Source: Pseudomonadota bacterium (GTDB lineage Bacteria > Pseudomonadota > Alphaproteobacteria > Acetobacterales > Acetobacteraceae). From it: a DNA stretch of 5,679 nt. The translations under genes and the position numbers were made by a program. Under the pieces are notes generated by a model. It was given only the letters and a program-made list of their open reading frames with translations, was not told the DNA's origin and ran no database searches. Positions 1 through 5,289 of this stretch are shown here, piece by piece (the first letter of the stretch is position 1; every line of letters begins with the position of its first letter). The stretch spans positions 1 to 5,679 of the forward strand of contig JAKBCB010000268.1 in the NCBI GenBank assembly GCA_021808185.1, given 5' to 3'.

Positions 1-636
1 GCCAAGACGCGGCGTGAGGCGCTGCGCCGTTGCCGCCGGGCAGACCATCAGCGTGAACACCAGCAGCACGCCGACGATCTGGCTGCACTCGGCCGTCGCC
101 AGCGCCACCAGCGCCAGGAACAGCACCGACAGGAGACGAAGCCGCACCCCGCGCGCCTCCGCCAGTTCCGGCTGCAAGGTGGCGAACAGCAGCGGGCGGG
201 CGATGGCGCCGAGACCGGCAAGGCTGACCAGCGCCAGTCCCAGCAGCGTCCAGATGGTGGGCGCGGTGACGCCCAGCACGTTGCCGAACAGCAGCGCCGT
301 CGCCTGGGTCGCGTAGGCGGTGAAGAAGTGCAGGAACAGCAATCCGAGCCCGAGCGCCATCGACAGCACCACGCCGATGGCCACGTCGCGGTTCTGCAAC
401 CGCTCGCCCGCCAGCCCCATGCCGACGCCGCCCGCCACCGTCATCGCCACCATGCCCCACAGCGGCGAGACGCCGATCAGTACGGCCCCGGTGGCCCCGG
501 TGAAGCCCACATGCGCCAGCGCGTGCCCGGCGAAGGTCTGGCCGCGCAGCACCAGGAAATAGCCGACCGCCCCCGCCAGCACGGCGACGATCCCGGCCGC
601 CGCGTAGGCATTGCGCATGAACTCGTACTCAAGCAT
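1..636 (-). CDS. znuB: Metal (probably zinc) ABC transporter permease, ABC-3 family; 3' end cut by window edge
   Basis: Inner-membrane channel subunit of the metal ABC importer encoded with the two genes upstream. The visible 212 residues are strongly hydrophobic, with repeated membrane segments, for example around residues 13-30, 52-72, 84-105, 125-145 and 168-200. The ABC-3 hallmark region follows the first segment (QTFAGHALAHVGFTG, residues 33-47), where the family usually has an Asp-Ala-x-Ser-His type sequence, and an ECSQIVGVLLVFTLMV stretch (about 183-198) is also typical. ABC-3 permeases are commonly about 260-290 residues, so roughly the last fifth to quarter lies outside the window. 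The ATG at 636 lies inside the end of the ATPase gene: the 8-base overlap ATGCTTGA contains this start and that stop, and no strong ribosome site precedes it, so translational coupling is likely. The zinc assignment comes from the Zur box upstream of the operon; manganese cannot be excluded from the permease alone. Confidence 0.9.
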   Translation of the reverse strand, partial: MLEYEFMRNAYAAAGIVAVLAGAVGYFLVLRGQTFAGHALAHVGFTGATGAVLIGVSPLWGMVAMTVAGGVGMGLAGERLQNRDVAIGVVLSMALGLGLLFLHFFTAYATQATALLFGNVLGVTAPTIWTLLGLALVSLAGLGAIARPLLFATLQPELAEARGVRLRLLSVLFLALVALATAECSQIVGVLLVFTLMVCPAATAQRLTPRLG

Positions 637-1417
637 GGCGGTGGTGGTCCTGTTCCATCTCCAGCGCCCCCGACATCACGAAGATGCGCCCGTTCAGCCG
701 CACCACGTCGATCGGCGCCCCGTACAGGCGCGACAGCACCGGGCCGGTGATGACCTCCGCCACCGTTCCCAGCGCCGCCTGACCTCCCCCGAGATACAAA
801 ACGCGGTCCAGCGCCCCGAGCAGCGGGTTGAGTTCATGGGCCGAGAACAGCACCGCGATGCCAAGCTCCCGCTGCACCGCGCGCACAAGTTCGACGACGC
901 CATGCTGGTGGTGCGGGTCGAGGCTCATCAGTGGCTCGTCGAGCAGCAGCAGGCGGGGTTGCCCCAGCAGCGCCTGTGCCAGCAGCAGCCGCTGCCGCTC
1001 GCCGCCCGACATCTCGCGCAGCGGCCGCGCGGCGAGCCCGGTGGCGCCGACCAGCGCGAGCACCCGCGCCACGTCCTGCTTCTCGGCGCGGCCGAGCAGC
1101 GGCAGGCCCCAGCGATGCCCGGCGACGGCGCTGGCGACGAAATCCCACCCGCGCATCGCCATGCCGGCGGTGCCGCGCATCTGCGGCATGTAGCCGACCG
1201 CTGGGTTGCCGTACGCCACCGGCGCGCCCAACACGCGGATGCTGCCGCGCGCGGGCCGCAACAGGCCGAGGATCGCGCGCATCAGCGTGGTCTTGCCCGC
1301 GCCGTTCGGCCCCAGCACGCCGACGAATTCCCGTTCGGCGACGGCGAAGCTCACATCCCGCAGCACGCTCCGGCCACCCAGGGTCAGCGTGAGCTCGGCG
1401 ACCTCGACGGCGTTCAT
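629..1417 (-). CDS. znuC: Metal (probably zinc) ABC transporter ATP-binding protein
   Basis: Cytoplasmic ATPase that powers the importer; 262 residues, normal for the family. All nucleotide-binding motifs are intact: Walker A GPNGAGKTT (36-44), Q-loop Gln79 in GYMPQM, ABC signature MSGGERQR (136-143), Walker B LLLLDEP (156-162), D-loop SLD (165-167) and switch His194 in FSAHE. Histidines are conspicuous just after the D-loop (HHQH, 169-172) and at the C-terminus (DHHRHA), which may suit a metal transporter; that is inference. The ATG at 1417 shares the four bases ATGA with the stop of the binding-protein gene (1414-1417), which fixes the start and suggests coupled translation. The same frame stays open much further upstream, to about 2026, but that extension only runs antiparallel in frame to the binding-protein gene and has no homology look, so the short form is chosen. 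Confidence 0.95.
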   Translation of the reverse strand: MNAVEVAELTLTLGGRSVLRDVSFAVAEREFVGVLGPNGAGKTTLMRAILGLLRPARGSIRVLGAPVAYGNPAVGYMPQMRGTAGMAMRGWDFVASAVAGHRWGLPLLGRAEKQDVARVLALVGATGLAARPLREMSGGERQRLLLAQALLGQPRLLLLDEPLMSLDPHHQHGVVELVRAVQRELGIAVLFSAHELNPLLGALDRVLYLGGGQAALGTVAEVITGPVLSRLYGAPIDVVRLNGRIFVMSGALEMEQDHHRHA

Positions 1418-2286
1418 GATCCCGCGCGAGACAGGGCCGCCGCCACGGCATCGAGTTCGCCCAGCATCCAGTCCTGGAAATGCGTGCCGGCCGGTTCGGT
1501 CTCGGTCACGCCGACGACCGGGATTTTCTCGGCTCGCGCGATGCCGAGCAGGCGTTGCGCGGCCTCGTCGCTCGCCTGGCTGTTGTAGAGCAGCAGCTTC
1601 ACCCGATGGCCGCGCAGATCGTCCTCGAACGCGGCGACATCGGCCGCACTCGGCTCGGTGTCGTTCATCACCGCGATCTGGAACCGCTCGTTGCGCATCG
1701 CCAGCCCCAGCGCCGCCGCCATCGGGCCGAACACCGGCTCGGTCGCCGTGACCGGGGTGCCGGCGATCTTCCCCCGCAAGCCGCGCACCTTGTCGGTGAG
1801 CGGCTGAAGACTGGCCAGGAAGCTCTGCAACCGCGCCTCGTAGCCCGCCGCGTGCGCCGGGTCGGCGGCGGCCAGCGCCGCCGCGAGGGCCTGGGCATAG
1901 GCCGGCATGGTCGCCGGATCGTACCAGAGATGCGGGTTGCCGCCGGGCCGCGCGTGCACAAGCTCGGCGACCGTGATGGTCGTGCGCGTCGCCGACCGGC
2001 TGGCGCCGAGCAGCTTGCCGATCCACGGATCGTACTCCGCGCCGTTCGCCACCACGATACGGGCATTGGCGAGGTCGCGCGCCACCGAGGGACTGGCCTC
2101 GAACATATGCGGGTCCTGATCGGGGTTGCTCAGGATGCTGGTTACGGCGGCATCGGGGCCGGCGATCTGGCGCGCCACGTCGCCGTAGAAATTCTCCGCC
2201 GCGACGACGGTGACGGGTGGCTTGCCCGCGCCGCCCGATGCCACCAGCAGCACGGCCAGCGCCGCGCCCCGGAACATTCCCCGCAT
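1414..2286 (-). CDS. znuA: Periplasmic metal-binding protein of zinc/manganese ABC transporter (cluster A-I, TroA/ZnuA superfamily)
   Basis: Captures the metal ion in the periplasm and delivers it to the permease. The 290-residue form from ATG 2286 begins with a Sec-type signal peptide (Arg-containing start, hydrophobic core about residues 8-17, probable cleavage near Ala20). It has no lipobox Cys. The mature protein opens with VTVVAAENFYGDVA, typical of the superfamily. Likely ligands, aligned by eye, are His60 (QDPHMFE), His119 (GNPHLWYDP), Glu183 (TEPVFG) and Glu262 (GVTETEP). The His-rich loop found in many ZnuA proteins is absent, and the sequence resembles the TroA_f-like subgroup. ATG 2286 is preferred over TTG 2307 because GGGAG lies 8 bases before it, while the TTG sits only 5 bases from the operator and would leave almost no leader. 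It is first in a three-gene operon under a Zur-like box. Substrate zinc is inferred from that operator; the Glu ligands leave manganese possible. Confidence 0.92.
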   Translation of the reverse strand: MRGMFRGAALAVLLVASGGAGKPPVTVVAAENFYGDVARQIAGPDAAVTSILSNPDQDPHMFEASPSVARDLANARIVVANGAEYDPWIGKLLGASRSATRTTITVAELVHARPGGNPHLWYDPATMPAYAQALAAALAAADPAHAAGYEARLQSFLASLQPLTDKVRGLRGKIAGTPVTATEPVFGPMAAALGLAMRNERFQIAVMNDTEPSAADVAAFEDDLRGHRVKLLLYNSQASDEAAQRLLGIARAEKIPVVGVTETEPAGTHFQDWMLGELDAVAAALSRAGS

Positions 2287-2294
2287 CCCGCTGT

Positions 2295-2299
2295 CTCCC
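2295..2299 (-). promoter_or_regulatory. Ribosome binding site deciding the start of the metal-binding protein gene
   Basis: GGGAG reads on the minus strand 8 bases before ATG 2286. It supports that start over the TTG at 2307 and over the second ATG at 2277, where the purine run GGGGA directly abuts the start codon. Confidence 0.6.
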
Positions 2300-2312
2300 A
2301 CGCTCAACGAAT

Positions 2313-2330
2313 GTTATGTTATAACATTAC
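2313..2330. promoter_or_regulatory. Zur box (zinc uptake regulator operator)
   Basis: The plus strand reads GTTATGTTATAACATTAC. The central 12 bases ATGTTATAACAT are a perfect palindrome, and the 18-base site has a single mismatched pair. It stands out as an AT-rich island in very GC-rich DNA. This is the known form of the alphaproteobacterial Zur operator (GTTATGTTATAACATAAC-like), where zinc-loaded Zur binds to block transcription. It lies 26 bases before the start of the metal-binding protein gene and overlaps the likely -10 element, the expected position for repression. It also sits in the shared divergent region with the metallopeptidase gene, about 100 bases from that start. No zur gene is visible in the window. 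Confidence 0.88.
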
Positions 2331-2345
2331 ACCCACCCCGTCCAG
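2318..2345 (-). promoter_or_regulatory. Candidate promoter of the metal ABC operon
   Basis: On the minus strand CTGGAC (2345-2340) resembles the alphaproteobacterial -35 CTTGAC. Sixteen bases later TATAAC (2323-2318) matches five of six positions of TATAAT. The spacer is slightly short; the alternative -10 TAACAT two bases further on has better spacing but a poorer match. Either -10 lies inside the Zur box, so repressor and polymerase would compete. Transcription would start near 2311, giving a leader of about 25 bases. Confidence 0.45.
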
Positions 2346-2431
2346 CGCCTGTCGGGCACAATCGTCGCGCGGTTCGCGCGCGCGGCCATGCGGCGATTGC
2401 GAACTGGCCCCGGAGCCGTCACTCTGCCCCG

Positions 2432-3130
2432 ATGGAGTCGGGAACTTCGGAGCTGGTTGCGCTGCCGGGCGGCCCTGCCTTGGTGGAATGGCGCCGCAGC
2501 GCGCGGGCGCGGCGCGTGAGCCTGCGCATCGACCCACGCGGCGGCGCCGTGGTGGTGACGCTGCCGCCCCGCACCGGGCGCACCGCCGGCGTCGCGCTGC
2601 TGATGAACCATGCCGAATGGGTCTCCGCGCGCCTTGCCGCCCTGCCGGGGCCGATCCCGTTCGCCGATGGCGCCATCGTCCCGCTGCACGGCATCGACCA
2701 CCGCATCCGCCACGCGCCCGGCCAGCGCGGCATTGCCGTCGGGGAAGGCGAGATCCTGGTCGGTGGCGAGGCGGCGTTCCTATCCCGCCGTGTCGCCGAT
2801 TTTTTCCGTGCCGAGGCGCGGCGCCGGTTCAGCGACCTGGTGCGCGGCAAGGCGGAGAAGATCGCCGTGGTGCCCCGCCGCGTCACGGTGAAGGACACGA
2901 AAAGCCGCTGGGGCAGTTGCGCCTCCAACCGCAATCTCGGCTTCAGCTGGCGGCTGGTGATGGCGCCGCCGCCGGTGCAGGACTACGTGGCCGCGCACGA
3001 AGTCGCGCATCTGCGCCACATGAACCACGGCCCGCGCTTCTGGGCGCTGGTGGGCGAGCTGACGGAGCACACCGACCCGGCGATGGCATGGCTGCGCACG
3101 CACGGCCCCCGGCTGCTGCGGATCGGCTGA
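2432..3130 (+). CDS. M48-type zinc metallopeptidase, YgjP-like (DUF45 / SprT-like fold)
   Basis: Predicted cytoplasmic zinc-dependent metallopeptidase of the YgjP/DUF45 family; physiological substrates of the family are poorly known. The protein has 232 residues, the usual family length. The N-terminal domain shows RRSARARRVSLRIDPRGG (21-38), the characteristic family opening. The C-terminal domain carries SRWGSC (158-163), the catalytic HEVAH (189-193, His ligands 189 and 193, catalytic Glu190) and a downstream MNHGPRFW in which His199 is the likely third zinc ligand. No signal peptide or membrane segment is seen. The frame stays open upstream to about 2210, through the Zur region and into the binding-protein gene, but that part does not resemble the family, so ATG 2432 is chosen. 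Only a distant CGGAG (2411-2415) precedes it, so the ribosome site is weak. It is divergent from the zinc transporter operon and converges with the MBL-fold gene after a 12-base gap. Confidence 0.9.
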   Translation: MESGTSELVALPGGPALVEWRRSARARRVSLRIDPRGGAVVVTLPPRTGRTAGVALLMNHAEWVSARLAALPGPIPFADGAIVPLHGIDHRIRHAPGQRGIAVGEGEILVGGEAAFLSRRVADFFRAEARRRFSDLVRGKAEKIAVVPRRVTVKDTKSRWGSCASNRNLGFSWRLVMAPPPVQDYVAAHEVAHLRHMNHGPRFWALVGELTEHTDPAMAWLRTHGPRLLRIG

Positions 3131-3142
3131 GGGCGGCCCGCG

Positions 3143-3949
3143 TCAGTCCGCGAGCCAGCGCAGCGCCCGCGCCACCGAGCGTTCCACCGCCGCCTTGCCG
3201 TCCGCCATGATCGCGCGATCCCACCACGCGCCATAGACGCGCTCGAACGCGAACGGGCGAACCGCCTCGGCGATGCGGTGCACGGCACTGGGCCCCAGCG
3301 GAATCCAGTTCGGATAGCTGCGCATGAAGCCCGCCGTCGCGCGGTCGGCCGAGACCTGCACGATGTCGCCCGACAGCAGCGCCCCGCGCCCGTCCGCGCC
3401 GGCGGGCCAATGCAGCATCGTCGCGCCGTCGAAGTGGCCGGGCGCGTTGATCAGCGTCAGGTCGCCGAGCAGCGGGTGCGTCGGCCCGGACCAGAAGCGC
3501 AGCGCCGGATCGGGGCGCATGACATGCTCGCGGTCGGCCGCGTGCAGCCAGACCGGCGCATCGAAGGCGTGCGCCCATTCCACCATGCAGCTGTAGTAAT
3601 GCGGATGCGAGATCGCGATGGCCGCGATGCCGCCGAGCGCCCGCACCAGATCCACCGTCGCGTCGTCGATCAGCGTGATGCAGTCCCACAGCACGTTGCC
3701 CGCGGGCGTGCGCAGCAGCAGCGCGCGCTGGCCGATGGCGAAGCCGGGGACGGTGCCAATGCCGTACAGATCCTGCTCGTGCCGCCGCCAGGCGTTGGCG
3801 TAGGGGCCGCGCATCCGCTCCAGCGTGGTCCAGTCCTGCCCGCCCGGCGGCAGGAACTGGCGTTCGTCCAGGCAGATCGGGCAGGCGGCCGGCGGTGTCT
3901 CGCCCGGCGGATACTGGGTGCCGCAGGTCACACAAATGAACGCGGGCAT
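3143..3949 (-). CDS. MBL-fold metallo-hydrolase-like protein with N-terminal zinc ribbon
   Basis: A 268-residue protein without signal peptide. Residues 6-26 form a rubredoxin-like zinc knuckle pair (Cys6, Cys9 and Cys23, Cys26; FICVTCGTQYPP and ACPICLDE). The metallo-beta-lactamase fold follows: SHPHYYSCMVEW (114-125) occupies the HxHxDH position, GHFDG (171-175, His172) the third ligand and LLSGD (191-195, Asp195) the bridging ligand. His115 and His117 are present, but the usual Asp-His pair is Tyr119-Ser120, so one metal site should be altered. This looks like a feature of its subfamily rather than damage, since the frame and the other motifs are intact. The substrate is unknown. ATG 3949 is chosen over ATG 3979 because GGAGGG lies 4 bases before it and the protein then begins directly at the zinc ribbon. 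It lies 72 bases after the secreted repeat protein gene on the same strand, so co-transcription is possible. Confidence 0.88.
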   Translation of the reverse strand: MPAFICVTCGTQYPPGETPPAACPICLDERQFLPPGGQDWTTLERMRGPYANAWRRHEQDLYGIGTVPGFAIGQRALLLRTPAGNVLWDCITLIDDATVDLVRALGGIAAIAISHPHYYSCMVEWAHAFDAPVWLHAADREHVMRPDPALRFWSGPTHPLLGDLTLINAPGHFDGATMLHWPAGADGRGALLSGDIVQVSADRATAGFMRSYPNWIPLGPSAVHRIAEAVRPFAFERVYGAWWDRAIMADGKAAVERSVARALRWLAD

Positions 3950-3953
3950 CGAA

Positions 3954-3959
3954 CCCTCC
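3954..3959 (-). promoter_or_regulatory. Strong ribosome binding site of the MBL-fold gene
   Basis: GGAGGG on the minus strand, 4 bases before ATG 3949. It is the best Shine-Dalgarno match in the window and decides the start against the in-frame ATG at 3979. Confidence 0.7.
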
Positions 3960-4021
3960 ACGCGGCTTTGCCCGAGCATGGCGCGCCGGCGCGGCGCTGG
4001 CGAGGGGCTAACTCCCAGATG

Positions 4022-4951
4022 CTAGCTCCCGGGCGGCAGCACCAATTCCCGCGACCGGCACAGGTCCAGCCCGCCGACCTCCCGCGCCGCCTGCTCGGGG
4101 CCGAACACGATCCGCGCGCCGTAGCGGCAGGTCGCCGTGGGGCGCGAGAACGCCACCGCGACGCTGGCGCCGTCGCCGAGCCCCGCGCTGCCGAGCAGTT
4201 GCGGCCCGCGCTCGCCGCTGCCTTCGGGGATCAGATACAGCCCCTCCACCCGCCGGCCGGTGTGGTTGACGACGGCGAGTTGCATCGTCTCCTCGCCCGG
4301 CCGCGCCTCGCTCGGCAGCGTGTCGGCGGTGGTCCAGCCGGGTTGCACCACGATGCGGCGCGCGGTGCAGATGTCGATGCCGCGCCGTTCCTCGGCCGCG
4401 CGGTTGTCGAACACCACGCGCAGGTCGGCGACGCAGTCGCCCCGGTAGCGCAGCGTCGCCGCGTCGCCGACGGAAATGCTGGAATGGCCGAGCCGGTCAT
4501 CGCCCCAGTCGCCGGCGTCCGAGGGCGAGATCAGCACCTGCTGGATCGGGCGCGCCGAACGGTTGAGCAGGGTGATCTCGTGCGCCGGCGTCGCGGCCGG
4601 GGCTTTCGCGCCTGAGCCGTCGAACGCGACCTGCCGGACCCGGCACACATTGACCGCGCGCGCTTCCTCGCGGCTGGCGTCCTCATAGACCGCCTGCACG
4701 TCGAACTCGCAGTCGCGCACCCGGCCGAGCCGGAGCCGAGTGGTCTGCCCCGGCGGCAGCGTCGCCTCGCCAAGCCGGTCCTCGCCCCAATGGTCGGCGC
4801 TGGAGGGGGTGATGTAGATCTCGTTGATCGTCCGTGCCGCGTGGTTGGCGATCGCGATCTCGCGCTCGCCGGCCGGCTGGTCCGCCCACGCCGCCCCGCC
4901 CACCCAGGCGAGGAGAAACCAAGCAAACAGCAACGCCGCGGCGGAGCGCAT
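4022..4951 (-). CDS. Exported protein with three tandem repeat domains, function unknown
   Basis: A 309-residue protein that I cannot assign to a named family. It begins with a clear Sec signal peptide (hydrophobic residues about 4-20, cleavage probably after AWA at 21-23), so it should be periplasmic or secreted. The rest is three homologous domains of about 80 residues: 31-110, 125-203 and 224-307. Each starts with a beta-like stretch ending in Asn (IAIANH, ITLLNR, LAVVNH), continues with an I-x-P-S type segment and a WGxDRLG motif (55-61 and 149-155; degenerate in domain 3), and ends with a Cys pair 22-23 residues apart (Cys81/103, Cys173/195, Cys275/298) around an E-E-R-rich turn. One disulfide per domain is a reasonable inference. 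Linkers are Ala/Pro/Thr-rich. ATG 4951 has GAGGG 4 bases upstream. The MBL-fold gene follows on the same strand. Confidence 0.85.
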   Translation of the reverse strand: MRSAAALLFAWFLLAWVGGAAWADQPAGEREIAIANHAARTINEIYITPSSADHWGEDRLGEATLPPGQTTRLRLGRVRDCEFDVQAVYEDASREEARAVNVCRVRQVAFDGSGAKAPAATPAHEITLLNRSARPIQQVLISPSDAGDWGDDRLGHSSISVGDAATLRYRGDCVADLRVVFDNRAAEERRGIDICTARRIVVQPGWTTADTLPSEARPGEETMQLAVVNHTGRRVEGLYLIPEGSGERGPQLLGSAGLGDGASVAVAFSRPTATCRYGARIVFGPEQAAREVGGLDLCRSRELVLPPGS

Positions 4952-4955
4952 GACA

Positions 4956-4960
4956 CCCTC
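4956..4960 (-). promoter_or_regulatory. Ribosome binding site of the three-repeat exported protein
   Basis: GAGGG on the minus strand, 4 bases before ATG 4951. It supports the start that places the signal peptide at the very N-terminus. Confidence 0.6.
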
Positions 4961-5045
4961 ATTGGCCGTGTCGCCGCCGGCGCGTGTGCCTTGGCGCGCG
5001 ATGTGCCTTCCCGCTTTCCCGCGTTTTCAGGGCGCGTGCAAGCCA

Positions 5046-5074
5046 TTGCAGCGCAGCGCGGACGTTGCAATATG
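5046..5074 (+). promoter_or_regulatory. Candidate promoter for the SDHAF4-like gene
   Basis: TTGCAG (5046-5051) followed after 16-17 bases by CAATAT/AATATG (5068-5074) is the best sigma-70-like pair in the 179-base divergent region 4952-5130. It would give a leader of about 50 bases before ATG 5131. The matches are weak and rest on inspection only. No convincing promoter was seen for the opposite-strand gene, and nothing else in this region is recognisable apart from repeated TTGCA words. Confidence 0.25.
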
Positions 5075-5130
5075 CGCGCATCGTGGAAACCGTGTTGCGG
5101 CCGCGCCGGTCCGGGGCCAAATCTTCTGTC

Positions 5131-5283
5131 ATGAACGAACCCAAGACCGATACAGCGACGCCCCAGCCAGCCCCCGCGCGGCCGGCGCCCGCCCCGATGC
5201 CCAAGGAGATCGGCGGCCCGGCCGGACCGGAGCCGACCCGCTACGGTGACTGGGAGCAGAAGGGCCGCTGCACTGACTTCTGA
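5131..5283 (+). CDS. DUF1674 protein, succinate dehydrogenase assembly factor 4 (SDHAF4) family
   Basis: A 50-residue protein whose C-terminal half (25-50) carries the DUF1674 signature KEIGGPAGPEPTRYGDWE followed by KGRCTDF, ending at the stop exactly as family members do. In mitochondria SDHAF4 binds the flavinylated SdhA subunit and promotes its assembly with SdhB. A similar role in bacteria is inferred from homology. The N-terminal half is Pro/Ala-rich and probably disordered. The ATG at 5131 is preferred; the frame is open to about 4984, but the upstream part is intergenic in character. The ribosome site is weak (GGGG at 5112-5115, rather distant). The MFS transporter gene starts 6 bases after this stop in the same frame. 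No sdh genes are in the window. Confidence 0.88.
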   Translation: MNEPKTDTATPQPAPARPAPAPMPKEIGGPAGPEPTRYGDWEQKGRCTDF

Positions 5284-5289
5284 GCGACC

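Noticed and set aside
629..2026. A 465-residue minus-strand reading frame that could be read as an N-terminally extended ATPase.
   Set aside because: The extension overlaps the intact binding-protein gene in another frame on the same strand, has low-complexity Arg/Gly/Ala composition, and the ATPase has a natural start at 1417 in an ATGA overlap.
3124..3150. A hairpin (CGGCTGA paired with TCAGTCCG, with one bulge) between the converging metallopeptidase and MBL-fold genes, considered as a bidirectional terminator.
   Set aside because: There is no T-tract on either side, the stem is short and bulged, and it lies partly in coding sequence. It is too weak to annotate.
1480..3210. A 576-residue plus-strand open frame.
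   Set aside because: It is antisense to the binding-protein gene and out of frame with the metallopeptidase. Its His/Arg/Gln/Gly-rich composition is typical of open shadow frames in GC-rich DNA.
2943..3935. A 330-residue minus-strand frame overlapping the MBL-fold gene and the end of the metallopeptidase gene.
   Set aside because: It has skewed Arg/Ala/Gly composition and no motifs; it is an alternative-frame shadow.
3982..3993. The perfect 12-base palindrome CGCGCCGGCGCG between the repeat-protein and MBL-fold genes.
   Set aside because: It has no loop and no T-tract, and such GC palindromes are expected by chance at this base composition.
3278..4615. A 445-residue plus-strand open frame.
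   Set aside because: It is antisense to the MBL-fold and repeat-protein genes. Both of those have good ribosome sites and recognisable motifs, while this frame has none.
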